Made by a program: the position numbers and the translations under genes. The notes beneath the pieces are model-generated. The model saw nothing but the letters and a program-made list of their open reading frames with translations, was not told the origin of the DNA and did no database searches. DNA of 64,000 nucleotides from Lentisphaerota bacterium (lineage in GTDB: Bacteria; Verrucomicrobiota; Lentisphaeria; Oligosphaerales; JABHEG01): positions 1-64,000 of the forward strand of contig JABHEG010000065.1 of assembly GCA_018676675.1 (NCBI GenBank), read 5' to 3'. This document shows positions 23,902 through 32,559 of the stretch, piece by piece; the stretch's first letter is position 1; every line of letters begins with the position of its first letter.

Positions 23902-26301
23902 ATGTATAAGACGCCCCTCATCCCAGCACCTGTCCGGAAACGTCTGGCCCGCACCGTCCTGATCGGGACCTGGCTCGCCGCCGCTCAGATCCTCACGGCC
24001 GCCCCCCCCTCCAGAAAGGCCCTGTTCAGCTTCGCCAAAGGCCCCGAGAAGTGGTCTTCAAGAACCTACGGAGATGATGGCAAGCCCTCGGTCGCCGCCT
24101 TGCCGGCAACAGCGGTCAAGCCCGGCGAGGGGCTCACAGTCGCGGTAAAACTGCCCGGCAAGAATGAGTACGTCGCCCCTATCGCGAGGGAACTCGTCGG
24201 CTGGGAGAGCCTGAATATCGAAGTGGTCTTTCCTGAGAATCTCCCGTCCTCAGCCGTAATCGCGTTCTTTACCAAAGACTGGGACCACCTGTGGCGCCAG
24301 GTGCGCGTCCAGGTACCCGACGAACGGGGCGTACCGGTGCGCTTTTCTCTGCCGTTGACGTCGCCGATGGCAGAACTGCGCTGGAAGCCGTTCGGCCATG
24401 AACGTCCTTGGCATCCCATGACCGCAGGACAAATCACTGAGTTCGGCTGTTGCCTGGAGTTGGATACGGGCGCGACCGACACATTCACGGGAACGGTTGT
24501 GCTGAAGGAAGTGTGGCTTGCAGGGACGACTGCAGGACAGCCCCCTCCCGCTGATGCGGTCCGCAACTACGGGGCCAATCCGAGTCACCCCACAGTGGGG
24601 AAGCTCTGCGAACTATCCTTCGAATGGCACGGGTCGATGGCGGATCCCTTCGATCCGCGGAAGGCGCGTGTCACCACCTCCGTAAAGAGACCTGATGGGA
24701 AGGAGGACGTCCTGCAGGGGTTCTATTTCGAAGATTTCCTCTACAATCCCGGCATTGAGGATATGACCAAGTGTCTTACGCCCTATGGGCACCCTCTCTT
24801 CAAAGTGCGCTACACGCCGATGGTCCCGGGCAAACACACGGCCCAGACCACGCTTAAGTTCGGATTGTGGCAGAAACCGCTGCCCGCACTGACATTTGAC
24901 GCGGCTGCTCCGACAGAGCCGTTCCGCGGCTATCTCCGGATCGACAAGAAGGACTCCCGATTCCTGGCTTGGGACAATGGCGATCCCCTCTGGGGCATCG
25001 GGATGAATGTCCGATCCCCCTTTGACACACGCTACGTGGCCACAGTGCCCTACACCCAATGGCGAGACGAAGGCCTCCCTCTGTACGACCGACTGTTCGC
25101 AACACTGAGCGAGAACCATATCAACGTCGTTGAGGTCTGGATGTGCTCCTGGTGGCTAGCCCTGGAGTGGATCAATGATGCCCCCGGCTTCCATGGGGTC
25201 GGGCACATGAATCAATATCGGGCCTGGATGCTGGACCACATACTCCGCAAAGCTGAGCAGTATGGGATCTCCCTGATCCTGGTGTTCAACAACCACGGCA
25301 AGTTCGGCACCATGTATGACACAGAGTGGGCAAGGAATCCCTTCAATACAAAGAACGGCGGCTTTCTTAACAGCTGCGAAGAGTACTTCACGGACGCCCG
25401 GGCAAAGGCAGCCTTCAAGAAACTGGCGGACTACGTGGTTGCCCGCTGGGGATACTCGCCGAACATTATGGCCTGGAAGCTCTTCACGGAAGTCGACCTG
25501 ACCGGGACGAGCTACACCTTCTACACCACCCCCCCGGTCACCGACTGGCACCGCGAGATGGGACGGTACATCAAGTCGATCGATCTGCACGACCACCTGA
25601 TTACGACCCACTGGATGCTCAGCTACAAACGAATCAATAGCAGCATCGCGGAGCTTCCCGAAGTCGACTTCCTGACCACAGATGCCTACTACCAGGGCGG
25701 CGGATCCCAACAGATGTTGGCCCTTATCAGAGGAGGACACGCCTACGGGGTCTCCAAACGGAAACCCTTGCTGGTCACCGAGTTCGGGGGGTCGCCGTAC
25801 GCCGACAACATGGAGAACCTCATGAAGCAGGCGCATCTTGGCGTCTGGACAGGTTTTTTCTGCGGATCTCCTGTGCCCCCACTGTTCTGGTGGTTCGCCT
25901 TGGTAGACGAGAAAGACATGTACGGAATCTATCCCCCGCTTCACCGTTTCGGAGTTGACGAAGACCGACGGGGAATGAAGACCGCCGTTCGCACGATCAC
26001 ATCCCCTGCTCTGGCCCTCAGTGAACTCCGCGGCAGTGGGAGAGTGCTCATCTGGGGAATCGACAGCGAGTACTACTTCGCGAAACAGGAGAACGTACCG
26101 GCCAAGGAACACGCAGGAGTCCAGATTGACGTAACGGCCCTCAAGCCAGGTCGATACGATGTCGAGTTCTGGGACGTGGCCAGCGGCGAGGTGACCAAGC
26201 GAGAATCCGTGAACGTCAAGGCCAGTGCCCCAGGCGTCCACCTCACCCTGCCCCCCTTCCAAAAGGACTTTGCCCTCAAGTTGATAAAACGGAACCCGTG
26301 A
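23902..26301 (+). CDS. Secreted GH5-like hydrolase with DUF5060-type N-terminal domain
   Basis: The 799-aa protein has a signal peptide (RLARTVLIGTWLAAAQILTA, cleavage near residue 35). A beta-rich region follows to about 330, with a part resembling DUF5060 (GKLCELSFEWHGSMADPFDP, FRGYLRIDKKDSRFLAWDNG). Next comes a TIM barrel of the GH5/cellulase clan with proton donor Glu530 (WKLFTEVDL) and nucleophile Glu627 (PLLVTEFGGSP). A C-terminal beta domain (KPGRYDVEFWDVASGEV) ends it. It likely cleaves a beta-linked glycan outside the cytoplasm. The exact substrate cannot be read from sequence. It precedes convergent Gfo/Idh/MocA genes that could use the products. Confidence 0.85.
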   Translation: MYKTPLIPAPVRKRLARTVLIGTWLAAAQILTAAPPSRKALFSFAKGPEKWSSRTYGDDGKPSVAALPATAVKPGEGLTVAVKLPGKNEYVAPIARELVGWESLNIEVVFPENLPSSAVIAFFTKDWDHLWRQVRVQVPDERGVPVRFSLPLTSPMAELRWKPFGHERPWHPMTAGQITEFGCCLELDTGATDTFTGTVVLKEVWLAGTTAGQPPPADAVRNYGANPSHPTVGKLCELSFEWHGSMADPFDPRKARVTTSVKRPDGKEDVLQGFYFEDFLYNPGIEDMTKCLTPYGHPLFKVRYTPMVPGKHTAQTTLKFGLWQKPLPALTFDAAAPTEPFRGYLRIDKKDSRFLAWDNGDPLWGIGMNVRSPFDTRYVATVPYTQWRDEGLPLYDRLFATLSENHINVVEVWMCSWWLALEWINDAPGFHGVGHMNQYRAWMLDHILRKAEQYGISLILVFNNHGKFGTMYDTEWARNPFNTKNGGFLNSCEEYFTDARAKAAFKKLADYVVARWGYSPNIMAWKLFTEVDLTGTSYTFYTTPPVTDWHREMGRYIKSIDLHDHLITTHWMLSYKRINSSIAELPEVDFLTTDAYYQGGGSQQMLALIRGGHAYGVSKRKPLLVTEFGGSPYADNMENLMKQAHLGVWTGFFCGSPVPPLFWWFALVDEKDMYGIYPPLHRFGVDEDRRGMKTAVRTITSPALALSELRGSGRVLIWGIDSEYYFAKQENVPAKEHAGVQIDVTALKPGRYDVEFWDVASGEVTKRESVNVKASAPGVHLTLPPFQKDFALKLIKRNP

Positions 26302-26471
26302 TACGCCGACGGGCGGGTACAGCTTCAGCCTTGACTCGTCGGGGCAGCCACGTCATATGTCTCCACCCAGCCGGTCCTCACACCGTGCGGCAAATGAGAG
26401 ACGCCGTCCCGCGCGGGGACTGAGCTCCCACAGTCCCTCTCCCGCCGGAATCCCCCCCCGACCTCTTGCAG

Positions 26472-27512
26472 CTACAGCGTGACTTCCACTCCCGAACGGC
26501 CGGACTTGTAGATCGCTTCGATGATCCGCAGGGCCCGGAGCCCCTCCTCGCCATTCACCTTCGGTTCGCGGTCGTCACGGATGGCATCGATCATATCCTG
26601 AATCTGCGCCTTGTGCCAAGAAATCGGGAACGCCATGGGATCGGAGGCCCCCGTTCCCACAGGCTCCTCCGCTTCTTCTTTCATCTCTCCCTCGTCCATC
26701 CCTTCGACGTCCCACAGCTTGATCGCTCCTCCCTCAATGATCACAGTTCCCTTCTCACCATGCACCTCGAGGCGCTCCGGCAGGCCGGGCCTCAGTGCCG
26801 TTGCCCCTTCAATCACTCCAAGGGCGCCGTTCTTGAACTTCAGCGTCGCCACGCCAAGATCATCCGCCTCGATGTTGTGGACAGGCGTGGTCGTGAAGTA
26901 TGCGAAAAGAGACTCAACCGGGCCCATAATCCACTGGAGCGTGTCGATCGTGTGACTCGACTGGTTGATCAGAGCAGCGCCGCCTTCGGTCTCCCACTTC
27001 CCCCGCCAGGCGCTTGAGTCGTAATACTCCTGAGGGCGGAACCATTTGATGTAAGCATCGCCCAGCAGCAGGCGACCAAGCTGGCCGGCCTCAACCGCTT
27101 CCTTCAAACACACGAAACTCTTCTTCCAACGGCTCTGGAAAATGACGCCGAGTTTCACGCCTTGAGCGTGACAAACGTCAATGATCTCCTGCGCCCGTCC
27201 CGTGTTGATGTCAATCGGCTTCTCCACGATGACGTGTTTGCCTGCCTTAGCAGACGCAATAGCGAGATCATGGTGCGTGAACTGCGGAGTCGTGACACTG
27301 ACCACATCAATATCGCCGCGAGACAGCACGTCATTGATGTCCGTCGTCCAGTCACAGCCATACTCGTCCGCAAAAGCTCTCACACGCTCCTCGCAGATGT
27401 CACAAGCGATGGTCAGATCCGCATCCGCGAGTTCGGCCAAGGAGCGAGCGTGAGCCGGCCCCACCAGCCCGAGACCAACCAAACCAAATCTCAGCGCAGA
27501 TTCTGCCGCCAT
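26472..27512 (-). CDS. Gfo/Idh/MocA oxidoreductase
   Basis: The 346-aa NAD(P)-dependent sugar oxidoreductase has the Rossmann start FGLVGLGLVGPAHARSLAEL, the catalytic-lysine motif HVIVEKPIDI and the active-site helix GGAALINQSSHTIDTLQWIM with the expected His and Asp. A loop rich in Glu (DEGEMKEEAEEPVGTG) is unusual for the family. ATG 27512 is preceded by AGGAGG at 8 nt; upstream in-frame codons (to 27539) are not supported. The leader contains the palindrome CCCATATGGG. The neighbouring divergent TIM barrel (27802) suggests joint keto-sugar metabolism. Confidence 0.92.
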   Translation of the reverse strand: MAAESALRFGLVGLGLVGPAHARSLAELADADLTIACDICEERVRAFADEYGCDWTTDINDVLSRGDIDVVSVTTPQFTHHDLAIASAKAGKHVIVEKPIDINTGRAQEIIDVCHAQGVKLGVIFQSRWKKSFVCLKEAVEAGQLGRLLLGDAYIKWFRPQEYYDSSAWRGKWETEGGAALINQSSHTIDTLQWIMGPVESLFAYFTTTPVHNIEADDLGVATLKFKNGALGVIEGATALRPGLPERLEVHGEKGTVIIEGGAIKLWDVEGMDEGEMKEEAEEPVGTGASDPMAFPISWHKAQIQDMIDAIRDDREPKVNGEEGLRALRIIEAIYKSGRSGVEVTL

Positions 27513-27534
27513 CGTGTCGCCTCCTCTTTCCTTA

Positions 27535-27544
27535 CCCATATGGG
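27535..27544. promoter_or_regulatory. 10-bp palindrome in the leader of the Gfo/Idh/MocA gene
   Basis: CCCATATGGG is a perfect palindrome 23-32 bp upstream of the ATG at 27512. Further up, TTGACAA occurs twice on the minus strand, at 27631-27625 and 27672-27666. The upstream copy is followed by GATAAT (27646-27641) at a 20-bp spacing. This divergent region of 289 bp carries no gene. The palindrome could be an operator; nothing identifies the regulator. Confidence 0.3.
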
Positions 27545-27801
27545 CCTATGCACCGCCGGAACAGGGCGCCGACCATCCAACAACAGGGACGTCCGCACTC
27601 CTCCCAATCCGGTCAGCTCACAAATTGTCAACCACAGCCGATTATCAAACCACGCAAAGGGGCAGTTGTCAAGGGCGGGCACACACTACCGTCTCACAGC
27701 GGTCGCGGATGCCCAAGTTGACTTGGTACCGGGGACGGCCATGGTAGAGCCCTGGCAACGGCAAAAGGTGCCGCAACCCGGAAACAACCAGAGAAAGGCG
27801 C

Positions 27802-28611
27802 ATGATGAAGGCCGGAATCTGCAGCATCATATGGAAAGACCGTCTGAGCTTGCCTGACGTGATTGCCACCGCTGTGCGCGTGGGCGCCCAAGGGATCGAG
27901 GTCTGGGGCCAGCCTCCACACATCCCCGAGTCCCTGGACGTAGAGGGTGTGGCTCGAATCCGCCAGGAATTGCGTGAACACGGCTTGGGGGCGCCCCAAT
28001 ACGGTTCCTATGCTCGAGCTGGTGAACCACCGTTCAGAGCGCAATTGGTGCGGAGTCTGGACGTTACCGAGGCCCTGGGAGCGAGAGCCTGCAGGATTTG
28101 GGCTGGGAGCGCTGATGCCGAGGTTCTGGATGGGGCTGGCTGGGAGCGCGTGCAGGCTGACCTGCGGTTCGCCTGCGAACAGGCGGAGGAGAGGGGGCTT
28201 CTGATCACTCTCGAGCGCCACAGCCATACGGTGACGAACCGACTGTGGGGCTGTATGAGGACCCTTGAGGAGGTCAGACACCCGGCACTGCGGATCAACT
28301 TCCAGATCCAGGGCACAGCCCCGGCGACAATTGCCGAAGAAATCCGACTTCTGGGGCCACACATACTGAACATCCACGCCATTAACTACGAGATCTCGCC
28401 GGCAGGCAGATCAATGAGTCCCCTGGGTCGCGGGGAAGTCGACTGGGCTCACCTTGTGCAGTGCCTGAACGCCGCCGGCAACGATGGCTATGTGGAGGTG
28501 GAGTTCGTCAATCGTGGCTCTGCCCCCCTCCCTCTCAAAAACTTGGAACAGGAACTCGCGAAGGACATTGCGTTCCTGAATTCCGTGTTCGCGACGCTTC
28601 CCACGCCGTAG
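27802..28611 (+). CDS. Sugar phosphate isomerase/epimerase-like TIM barrel
   Basis: The 269-aa protein is of the xylose-isomerase-like AP-endonuclease-2 family. It starts MKAGICSIIWKDRLSLPDVI and shows VGAQGIEVWGQPPHIPESLD, LLITLERHSHTVTNRLWGC, ILNIHAINYE and GYVEVEFVNRG at the expected barrel-strand ends. The normal metal-binding set (Glu, Asp, His, Glu) is only partly visible: the strand with RINFQIQG lacks the usual Asp. Relatives isomerise, epimerise or dehydrate keto-sugars and inososes. Two ATG codons lie at the start (27802 and 27805). It is divergent from one Gfo/Idh/MocA gene and convergent with another. Confidence 0.82.
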   Translation: MMKAGICSIIWKDRLSLPDVIATAVRVGAQGIEVWGQPPHIPESLDVEGVARIRQELREHGLGAPQYGSYARAGEPPFRAQLVRSLDVTEALGARACRIWAGSADAEVLDGAGWERVQADLRFACEQAEERGLLITLERHSHTVTNRLWGCMRTLEEVRHPALRINFQIQGTAPATIAEEIRLLGPHILNIHAINYEISPAGRSMSPLGRGEVDWAHLVQCLNAAGNDGYVEVEFVNRGSAPLPLKNLEQELAKDIAFLNSVFATLPTP

Positions 28612-28658
28612 CCCCCCTCCCAACTTGGAGAAAGCCGAGAGGGGAAACGCAACGCAAC

Positions 28659-29627
28659 CTACGCCAGCCCGGCCACCTCGATGAACCGCAGCATGCGATC
28701 CAGATTGGCCAACGCCGTGGATGGACCAACGGCCGCTTCGCCCCCCAGGAAACGCCGCACCAACAGGCGCAACGAATCACTCTCGATGAACGTCCCAAGA
28801 GGGGAAACGATCTTGGAGCAGAAAGCCCCATCGGCATCCCTGGTTCCCTGAATCTCAAACGGGCACTCGTTGATGCAGAGACGCCGCACGTGCGAGGGAT
28901 CCCCAAATGTCCGGTTGGTAGTGAGTTCACTGTGGATGCTCTGCCCGTCGGCCGTCTTGAGCGTGAAAGTCGCCCTGGCCAGATAATCCTGGAACTCTGT
29001 CTCGACGGATGCCCAGTCAACAGTGCTCCCGGGGAAGAGTGCCTGCAGGGCCGCGATAAGGTGGGGGCCGAGATCGACCCACACGTCCACGGGGCCCGGA
29101 GGCCGCTCCCGGAAAGGGGAAGCCAATGTCGCGGTCACGCCGGTGATCGCCTGCTCCGGAGCGTTTTCGGCCCAGTAGCCCCGGATGAGCTCGCCCGTCA
29201 CATAGTACTGAGTACACAGGCCAAACAGCTGATCACCGTCCTCGGCCAGACGAGTCAGCCCCAACGCCTTGTCCAGCAGCTCGTCTCGCGCAACCCCGCG
29301 TTCGTACACAAACGGCTTCTCACAGAGCACATCGCACCCCGCCCCAAGGGCCTCTTCGGCATGTGCATAGTGGCACGCATTGGGGGTGCAGACATCTACG
29401 ATATCCGGCTCCTCTTCCGTTAGTAGATCCCCCAGAGAATCGTATCCGCGCCCCTCAAAGCCGAACATCTCGGCCAACACGTCCCGCGTGGCCGCGATGG
29501 ACGCTGGGCTACTCCCAAGGAACGCGCAGACATCGCCCCCCTCAAGAGCCCACCAGTTCGCGTGGTGTCGGCCAATCCCGCTGGCCCCCAGTACAGCCAC
29601 CTTCTTCTGCCCACCTTGAGTCGACAT
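28659..29627 (-). CDS. Gfo/Idh/MocA oxidoreductase
   Basis: The 322-aa protein opens with KKVAVLGASGIGRHHANWWA, a Rossmann loop with Ser where the family usually has Gly. It keeps the lysine motif DVLCEKPFVYERG. The catalytic His/Asp helix is represented by DVWVDLGPHLIAALQALFPG. The second domain is a standard beta-sheet substrate domain with RATFTLKTADGQSIHSELTT. It lies downstream of the threonine aldolase gene (64 bp gap), which may be an operon. The substrate is unknown. Confidence 0.87.
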   Translation of the reverse strand: MSTQGGQKKVAVLGASGIGRHHANWWALEGGDVCAFLGSSPASIAATRDVLAEMFGFEGRGYDSLGDLLTEEEPDIVDVCTPNACHYAHAEEALGAGCDVLCEKPFVYERGVARDELLDKALGLTRLAEDGDQLFGLCTQYYVTGELIRGYWAENAPEQAITGVTATLASPFRERPPGPVDVWVDLGPHLIAALQALFPGSTVDWASVETEFQDYLARATFTLKTADGQSIHSELTTNRTFGDPSHVRRLCINECPFEIQGTRDADGAFCSKIVSPLGTFIESDSLRLLVRRFLGGEAAVGPSTALANLDRMLRFIEVAGLA

Positions 29628-29691
29628 CCCTGGATGCTCCCAGTCAGTTCCGCATCAAGCCGCTACCCCAAAGACCTCCCCCGCGAATCTC

Positions 29692-30720
29692 CTAGGCGAG
29701 TACGTCCAAGACAACCTGCCCCGCACGCTCAACATCTTCTCTGCTCACATCCGCATGACACACGATCCGAACGCGACGAGGGCCAAGGGCCAACAGCAGA
29801 ATCCCGCGGGCCGCACAGGCCGCCTCGAACTCCTCGCCCGAAGCCCCCCCCTCAGGCAGGGCAAAGAAAACCATGTTCGTCTGCCAAGGCGAGGTCTCCA
29901 CTACCACGCCTCCCTGCCCCAGGGCAGCAGCGAAAAGAGCGGCGTTCGCGTGGTCCTCATGGAGACGCAGGCGCATCTCGCGGAGGGCTATGAGCCCGGG
30001 AGCAGCGAGAACACCAGCCTGGCGCATCCCGCCGCCAAGGCGTTTGCGCCAATGCCGGCCCTCGTCAACAAACGCCTGTGTCCCACAGACCAGAGAACCA
30101 GCCGGGGCACCCAGTCCCTTGGAAAGGCAGATCTGGACGGAATCCACTTCGGAGGCGTACTCCTTGACCGCAACGTCCCATTTGGTCGCCGCATCGAACA
30201 GGCGCGCTCCGTCCAGGTGGATCGGCAGGCTACAGTCACGCGCCGCCGCCGTCACCGACGAAAAACGGTCTGGAGGCACAGCCAACCCTCCAGCTCGGTT
30301 GTGCGTATTCTCGAGGCACAACAGGCGAGCGGGAGCGAAGTGAACATCCGGCTTCCTGCAGGCATCGGCAATGGCTTCACACGAAGGGATACCTTCCCGG
30401 TCATCAACAGTCCAGGCGAGCATTCCTCCAAGCGCGCTCAGCCCTCCTCCCTCGTAGTTATAGATGTGGCTCTCAGACCCCAAAATAACCGCATCACCTC
30501 GTGCACAATGGGTGAGAAGCGCTACGAGATTTCCCTGTGTCCCTGAGGTAACAAAGAGGGCGGCTTCCTTCCCAAGAAGCTCCGCCGCACAGGATTCCAA
30601 CTCCAAGATCGTCGGGTCCTCACAGAAAACGTCGTCCCCAACTTCCGCCGCGGCCATCGCCTCACGCATACGCGCCGTTGGCCGAGTCGCTGTGTCACTC
30701 CGCAAATCTACCTGGCTCAT
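29692..30720 (-). CDS. ltaE: Low-specificity L-threonine aldolase
   Basis: This 342-aa PLP enzyme of the beta-eliminating lyase family splits threonine/allo-threonine to glycine and acetaldehyde. Evidence: SQVDLRSDTATRPTARMREA at the start, ALFVTSGTQGNLVALLTHC for phosphate binding, LCLENTHNRAGG, LPIHLDGARLFDAA with the PLP-stacking Asp and QICLSKGLGAPAGS with the Schiff-base lysine. A TATAGT box on the minus strand (30796-30791) lies 70 nt upstream, in front of the rpsT terminator. The Gfo/Idh/MocA gene follows after 64 bp. Confidence 0.94.
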   Translation of the reverse strand: MSQVDLRSDTATRPTARMREAMAAAEVGDDVFCEDPTILELESCAAELLGKEAALFVTSGTQGNLVALLTHCARGDAVILGSESHIYNYEGGGLSALGGMLAWTVDDREGIPSCEAIADACRKPDVHFAPARLLCLENTHNRAGGLAVPPDRFSSVTAAARDCSLPIHLDGARLFDAATKWDVAVKEYASEVDSVQICLSKGLGAPAGSLVCGTQAFVDEGRHWRKRLGGGMRQAGVLAAPGLIALREMRLRLHEDHANAALFAAALGQGGVVVETSPWQTNMVFFALPEGGASGEEFEAACAARGILLLALGPRRVRIVCHADVSREDVERAGQVVLDVLA

Positions 30721-30812
30721 ACGTCCCTCTCATGTCCTGGACCCATCGTCTACACCCCCACCACCTGCCGGCGCACACCATACCCCACACACTATAGTCT
30801 GACCCCTTGACG

Positions 30813-30855
30813 AAAGAAAAACGGGAAGATGCAACCAATGTCGCATCTTCCCGTT
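30813..30855 (-). terminator. Rho-independent terminator of rpsT
   Basis: On the minus strand a perfect 13-bp stem AACGGGAAGATGC/GCATCTTCCCGTT (arms 30855-30843 and 30832-30820) with a 10-nt loop is followed by TTTCTTT-type T-rich sequence. It lies about 50 nt after the rpsT stop. It is the strongest intrinsic terminator in the window. Confidence 0.9.
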
Positions 30856-30903
30856 CTTGTCATCATCAATTGGTCGTGAGCACGAAGCTCAGAGCGCGCA
30901 GCT

Positions 30904-31176
30904 CTACTCAGCAGTGGCCATCGCGGCCACCCGGGCAGCAAGGCGTTTCTTGGTACGAGCCGCCTGGTTCCGGTGGATCGTCCTCTTCGCAGCAGCCCGA
31001 TCCAAGACTGAGAAGCACTGGGGCAAGAGAGCTTGAGCTGCCTCTGCATTGCCTTCTTCGATCGCGGCCTCAAGGCGCCGCCGGTAAGTCTTCACGCGCG
31101 TCTTCCGCACCCGGTTGGCCACCCGGCGCTCATCGCTTGTCCTAAGATGCTTCTCGGCGGATTTGGTATTCGGCAT
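30904..31176 (-). CDS. rpsT: 30S ribosomal protein S20
   Basis: The 90-aa basic protein begins MPNTKSAEKHLRTSDERRV and continues with NRVRKTRVKTYRRRLEAAIE and LDRAAAKRTIHRNQAARTKK, the S20 signature. S20 is a primary 16S-binding protein. It is monocistronic: a strong terminator follows and a long leader (about 130 nt) precedes. On the minus strand a perfect TTGACA lies at 31323-31318, with a weak -10. The leader could take part in autoregulation as known for S20 elsewhere, but no defined structure was recognised. Confidence 0.96.
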   Translation of the reverse strand: MPNTKSAEKHLRTSDERRVANRVRKTRVKTYRRRLEAAIEEGNAEAAQALLPQCFSVLDRAAAKRTIHRNQAARTKKRLAARVAAMATAE

Positions 31177-31362
31177 AGCCCGTTAACTTCCTTCCTCTAA
31201 ACGCTTGGCAGCAAGCTGTGACGGTAAGGCGCTTGCCACCGTTGCCGTCATCGTTACACGCGACGACATGCAAGTCGATCTGGAACAAATCACGTAATTT
31301 GCCACGATTCAGTGACTTGTCAAGCGCACCTGTCCGCATGTTGACGCGCCGATGGCGTCCGG

Positions 31363-31391
31363 TTGCATTGCGAACGGCTGTCGCCTATAGT
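31363..31391 (+). promoter_or_regulatory. Promoter of the SUMF1-like/CARDB operon
   Basis: TTGCAT (31363-31368), 17 bp and TATAGT (31386-31391) match the tRNA-Glu promoter at 5085-5113 in both boxes and spacing. The predicted start of transcription is near 31398, 70-90 nt before the start codon. Confidence 0.65.
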
Positions 31392-31467
31392 GACCTCGGC
31401 GGTCTGCTCCTTGAGGTGCAGATCCCTGGGATTCCAGTGAAAGCGCATTCCCGGATCAGGCAGCGAT

Positions 31468-32559
31468 ATGTGGGGTTCGACACTGATGCATCATCTCCCG
31501 TTCTCCAACGCCGTCTTGGCCATCTTTGCTTCCCTTCTCATCTTTCCTTCTTTTGCCTTCTCCCAGACCAAGGGCCAGAGACCAGCAGCGTTGCCTGAAC
31601 TCGGAGCCGGAACAGGCGTGGCCTCTCTCCGAGAGGTAAAGAAGCGCGAACGCGTGCTCACCATTCGCAAACAGCTCATGGCCACCCAGAAAGCAGCAGG
31701 AGAGCGGGAACAAGAGATCACCCGTTTGACCGCTCTTGTTCAGAGTGGGACATCAACCCGGCTGAGTGCTGACGAGAGAGTGCTTCGCTACATGCAGGCT
31801 CAAGATGCACACCCCGCCGTGGCAGATAGGCTCCGCCAGGACCGAGAGCAGAGCCTGCACGTGATGCAGCAGCTCAAGGCCGCTGGCGACGAAGAATACT
31901 CAGATGAACGTATCAGCGCCTACATCGGGCAGGCCAATCAAGCCCTGCGCCGAATGCTCAGAGCTCAGGGAGAGCAGCAGAAACGCCTCACCAAGATCAA
32001 ACGTGCCATTCTCAACGGACGTCGAGGGGTCGCACCGCCTCCCGGCTTCGCAAACAGAAACAGCATGGCGATGACGCTGCTAACAGACGGAGAGCACTCG
32101 TTCTATGTCAGTGAGAAGTTGGTGTCAACTCAGCAGTTTTCCGCCTTCTTCAAGGCAAGCACAACCGGGAAGGAAGACGGCGCTCCTCACAAAGCGGACA
32201 AGCCGATGACCGGACTCAGTTGGGACATGGCCCGACAGTTCTGCCGTTGGCTCAGTGTGCGCGAAAACGCGACTTACCGACTCCCAACCGCCGCTGAGGC
32301 AGCCCTCATTGGCGAACGCTTTCCCTCCGCGGTCTGGACCAATTCAACCTGGGAAGGCCCCGATCCAGCCGCCCGCAAAGTACGCGAACGTTTCGGGGTG
32401 CCAATGAAGATCATCTGGGACCCACACAAGCGCTTCGGCGCCGAAACGACAGTCGGTGAACTGCCTTTCGCTTCCTACGATGAGTTGGCCTTCACCGTTG
32501 TGACGAGTCGAAAGACCGGCCGGGTAGACCGCTGGAATCGCCTGAGGACAGAGAAGTGA
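31468..32559 (+). CDS. Exported protein with coiled coil and SUMF1-like domain
   Basis: The 363-aa protein has a signal peptide (HHLPFSNAVLAIFASLLIFP, then SFAFSQ), a charged helical region about 50-175 (coiled-coil character) and a C-terminal part resembling the formylglycine-generating/SUMF1 fold: FYVSEKLVSTQQFSAFF, KPMTGLSWDMARQFCRWLSV and YRLPTAAEAALIGERFPSAV. True FGE catalytic cysteines are not seen, and the domain is short, so sulfatase activation is unlikely. Start may be 31468 or ATG 31486. The next gene overlaps the stop (GTGA), so the pair is an operon. The role is unknown. Confidence 0.7.
   Translation: MWGSTLMHHLPFSNAVLAIFASLLIFPSFAFSQTKGQRPAALPELGAGTGVASLREVKKRERVLTIRKQLMATQKAAGEREQEITRLTALVQSGTSTRLSADERVLRYMQAQDAHPAVADRLRQDREQSLHVMQQLKAAGDEEYSDERISAYIGQANQALRRMLRAQGEQQKRLTKIKRAILNGRRGVAPPPGFANRNSMAMTLLTDGEHSFYVSEKLVSTQQFSAFFKASTTGKEDGAPHKADKPMTGLSWDMARQFCRWLSVRENATYRLPTAAEAALIGERFPSAVWTNSTWEGPDPAARKVRERFGVPMKIIWDPHKRFGAETTVGELPFASYDELAFTVVTSRKTGRVDRWNRLRTEK

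Noticed and set aside
31468..32559. Sulfatase-activating formylglycine-generating enzyme
   Set aside because: The SUMF1-like part is short and lacks the catalytic cysteines, and no sulfatase gene is in the window.
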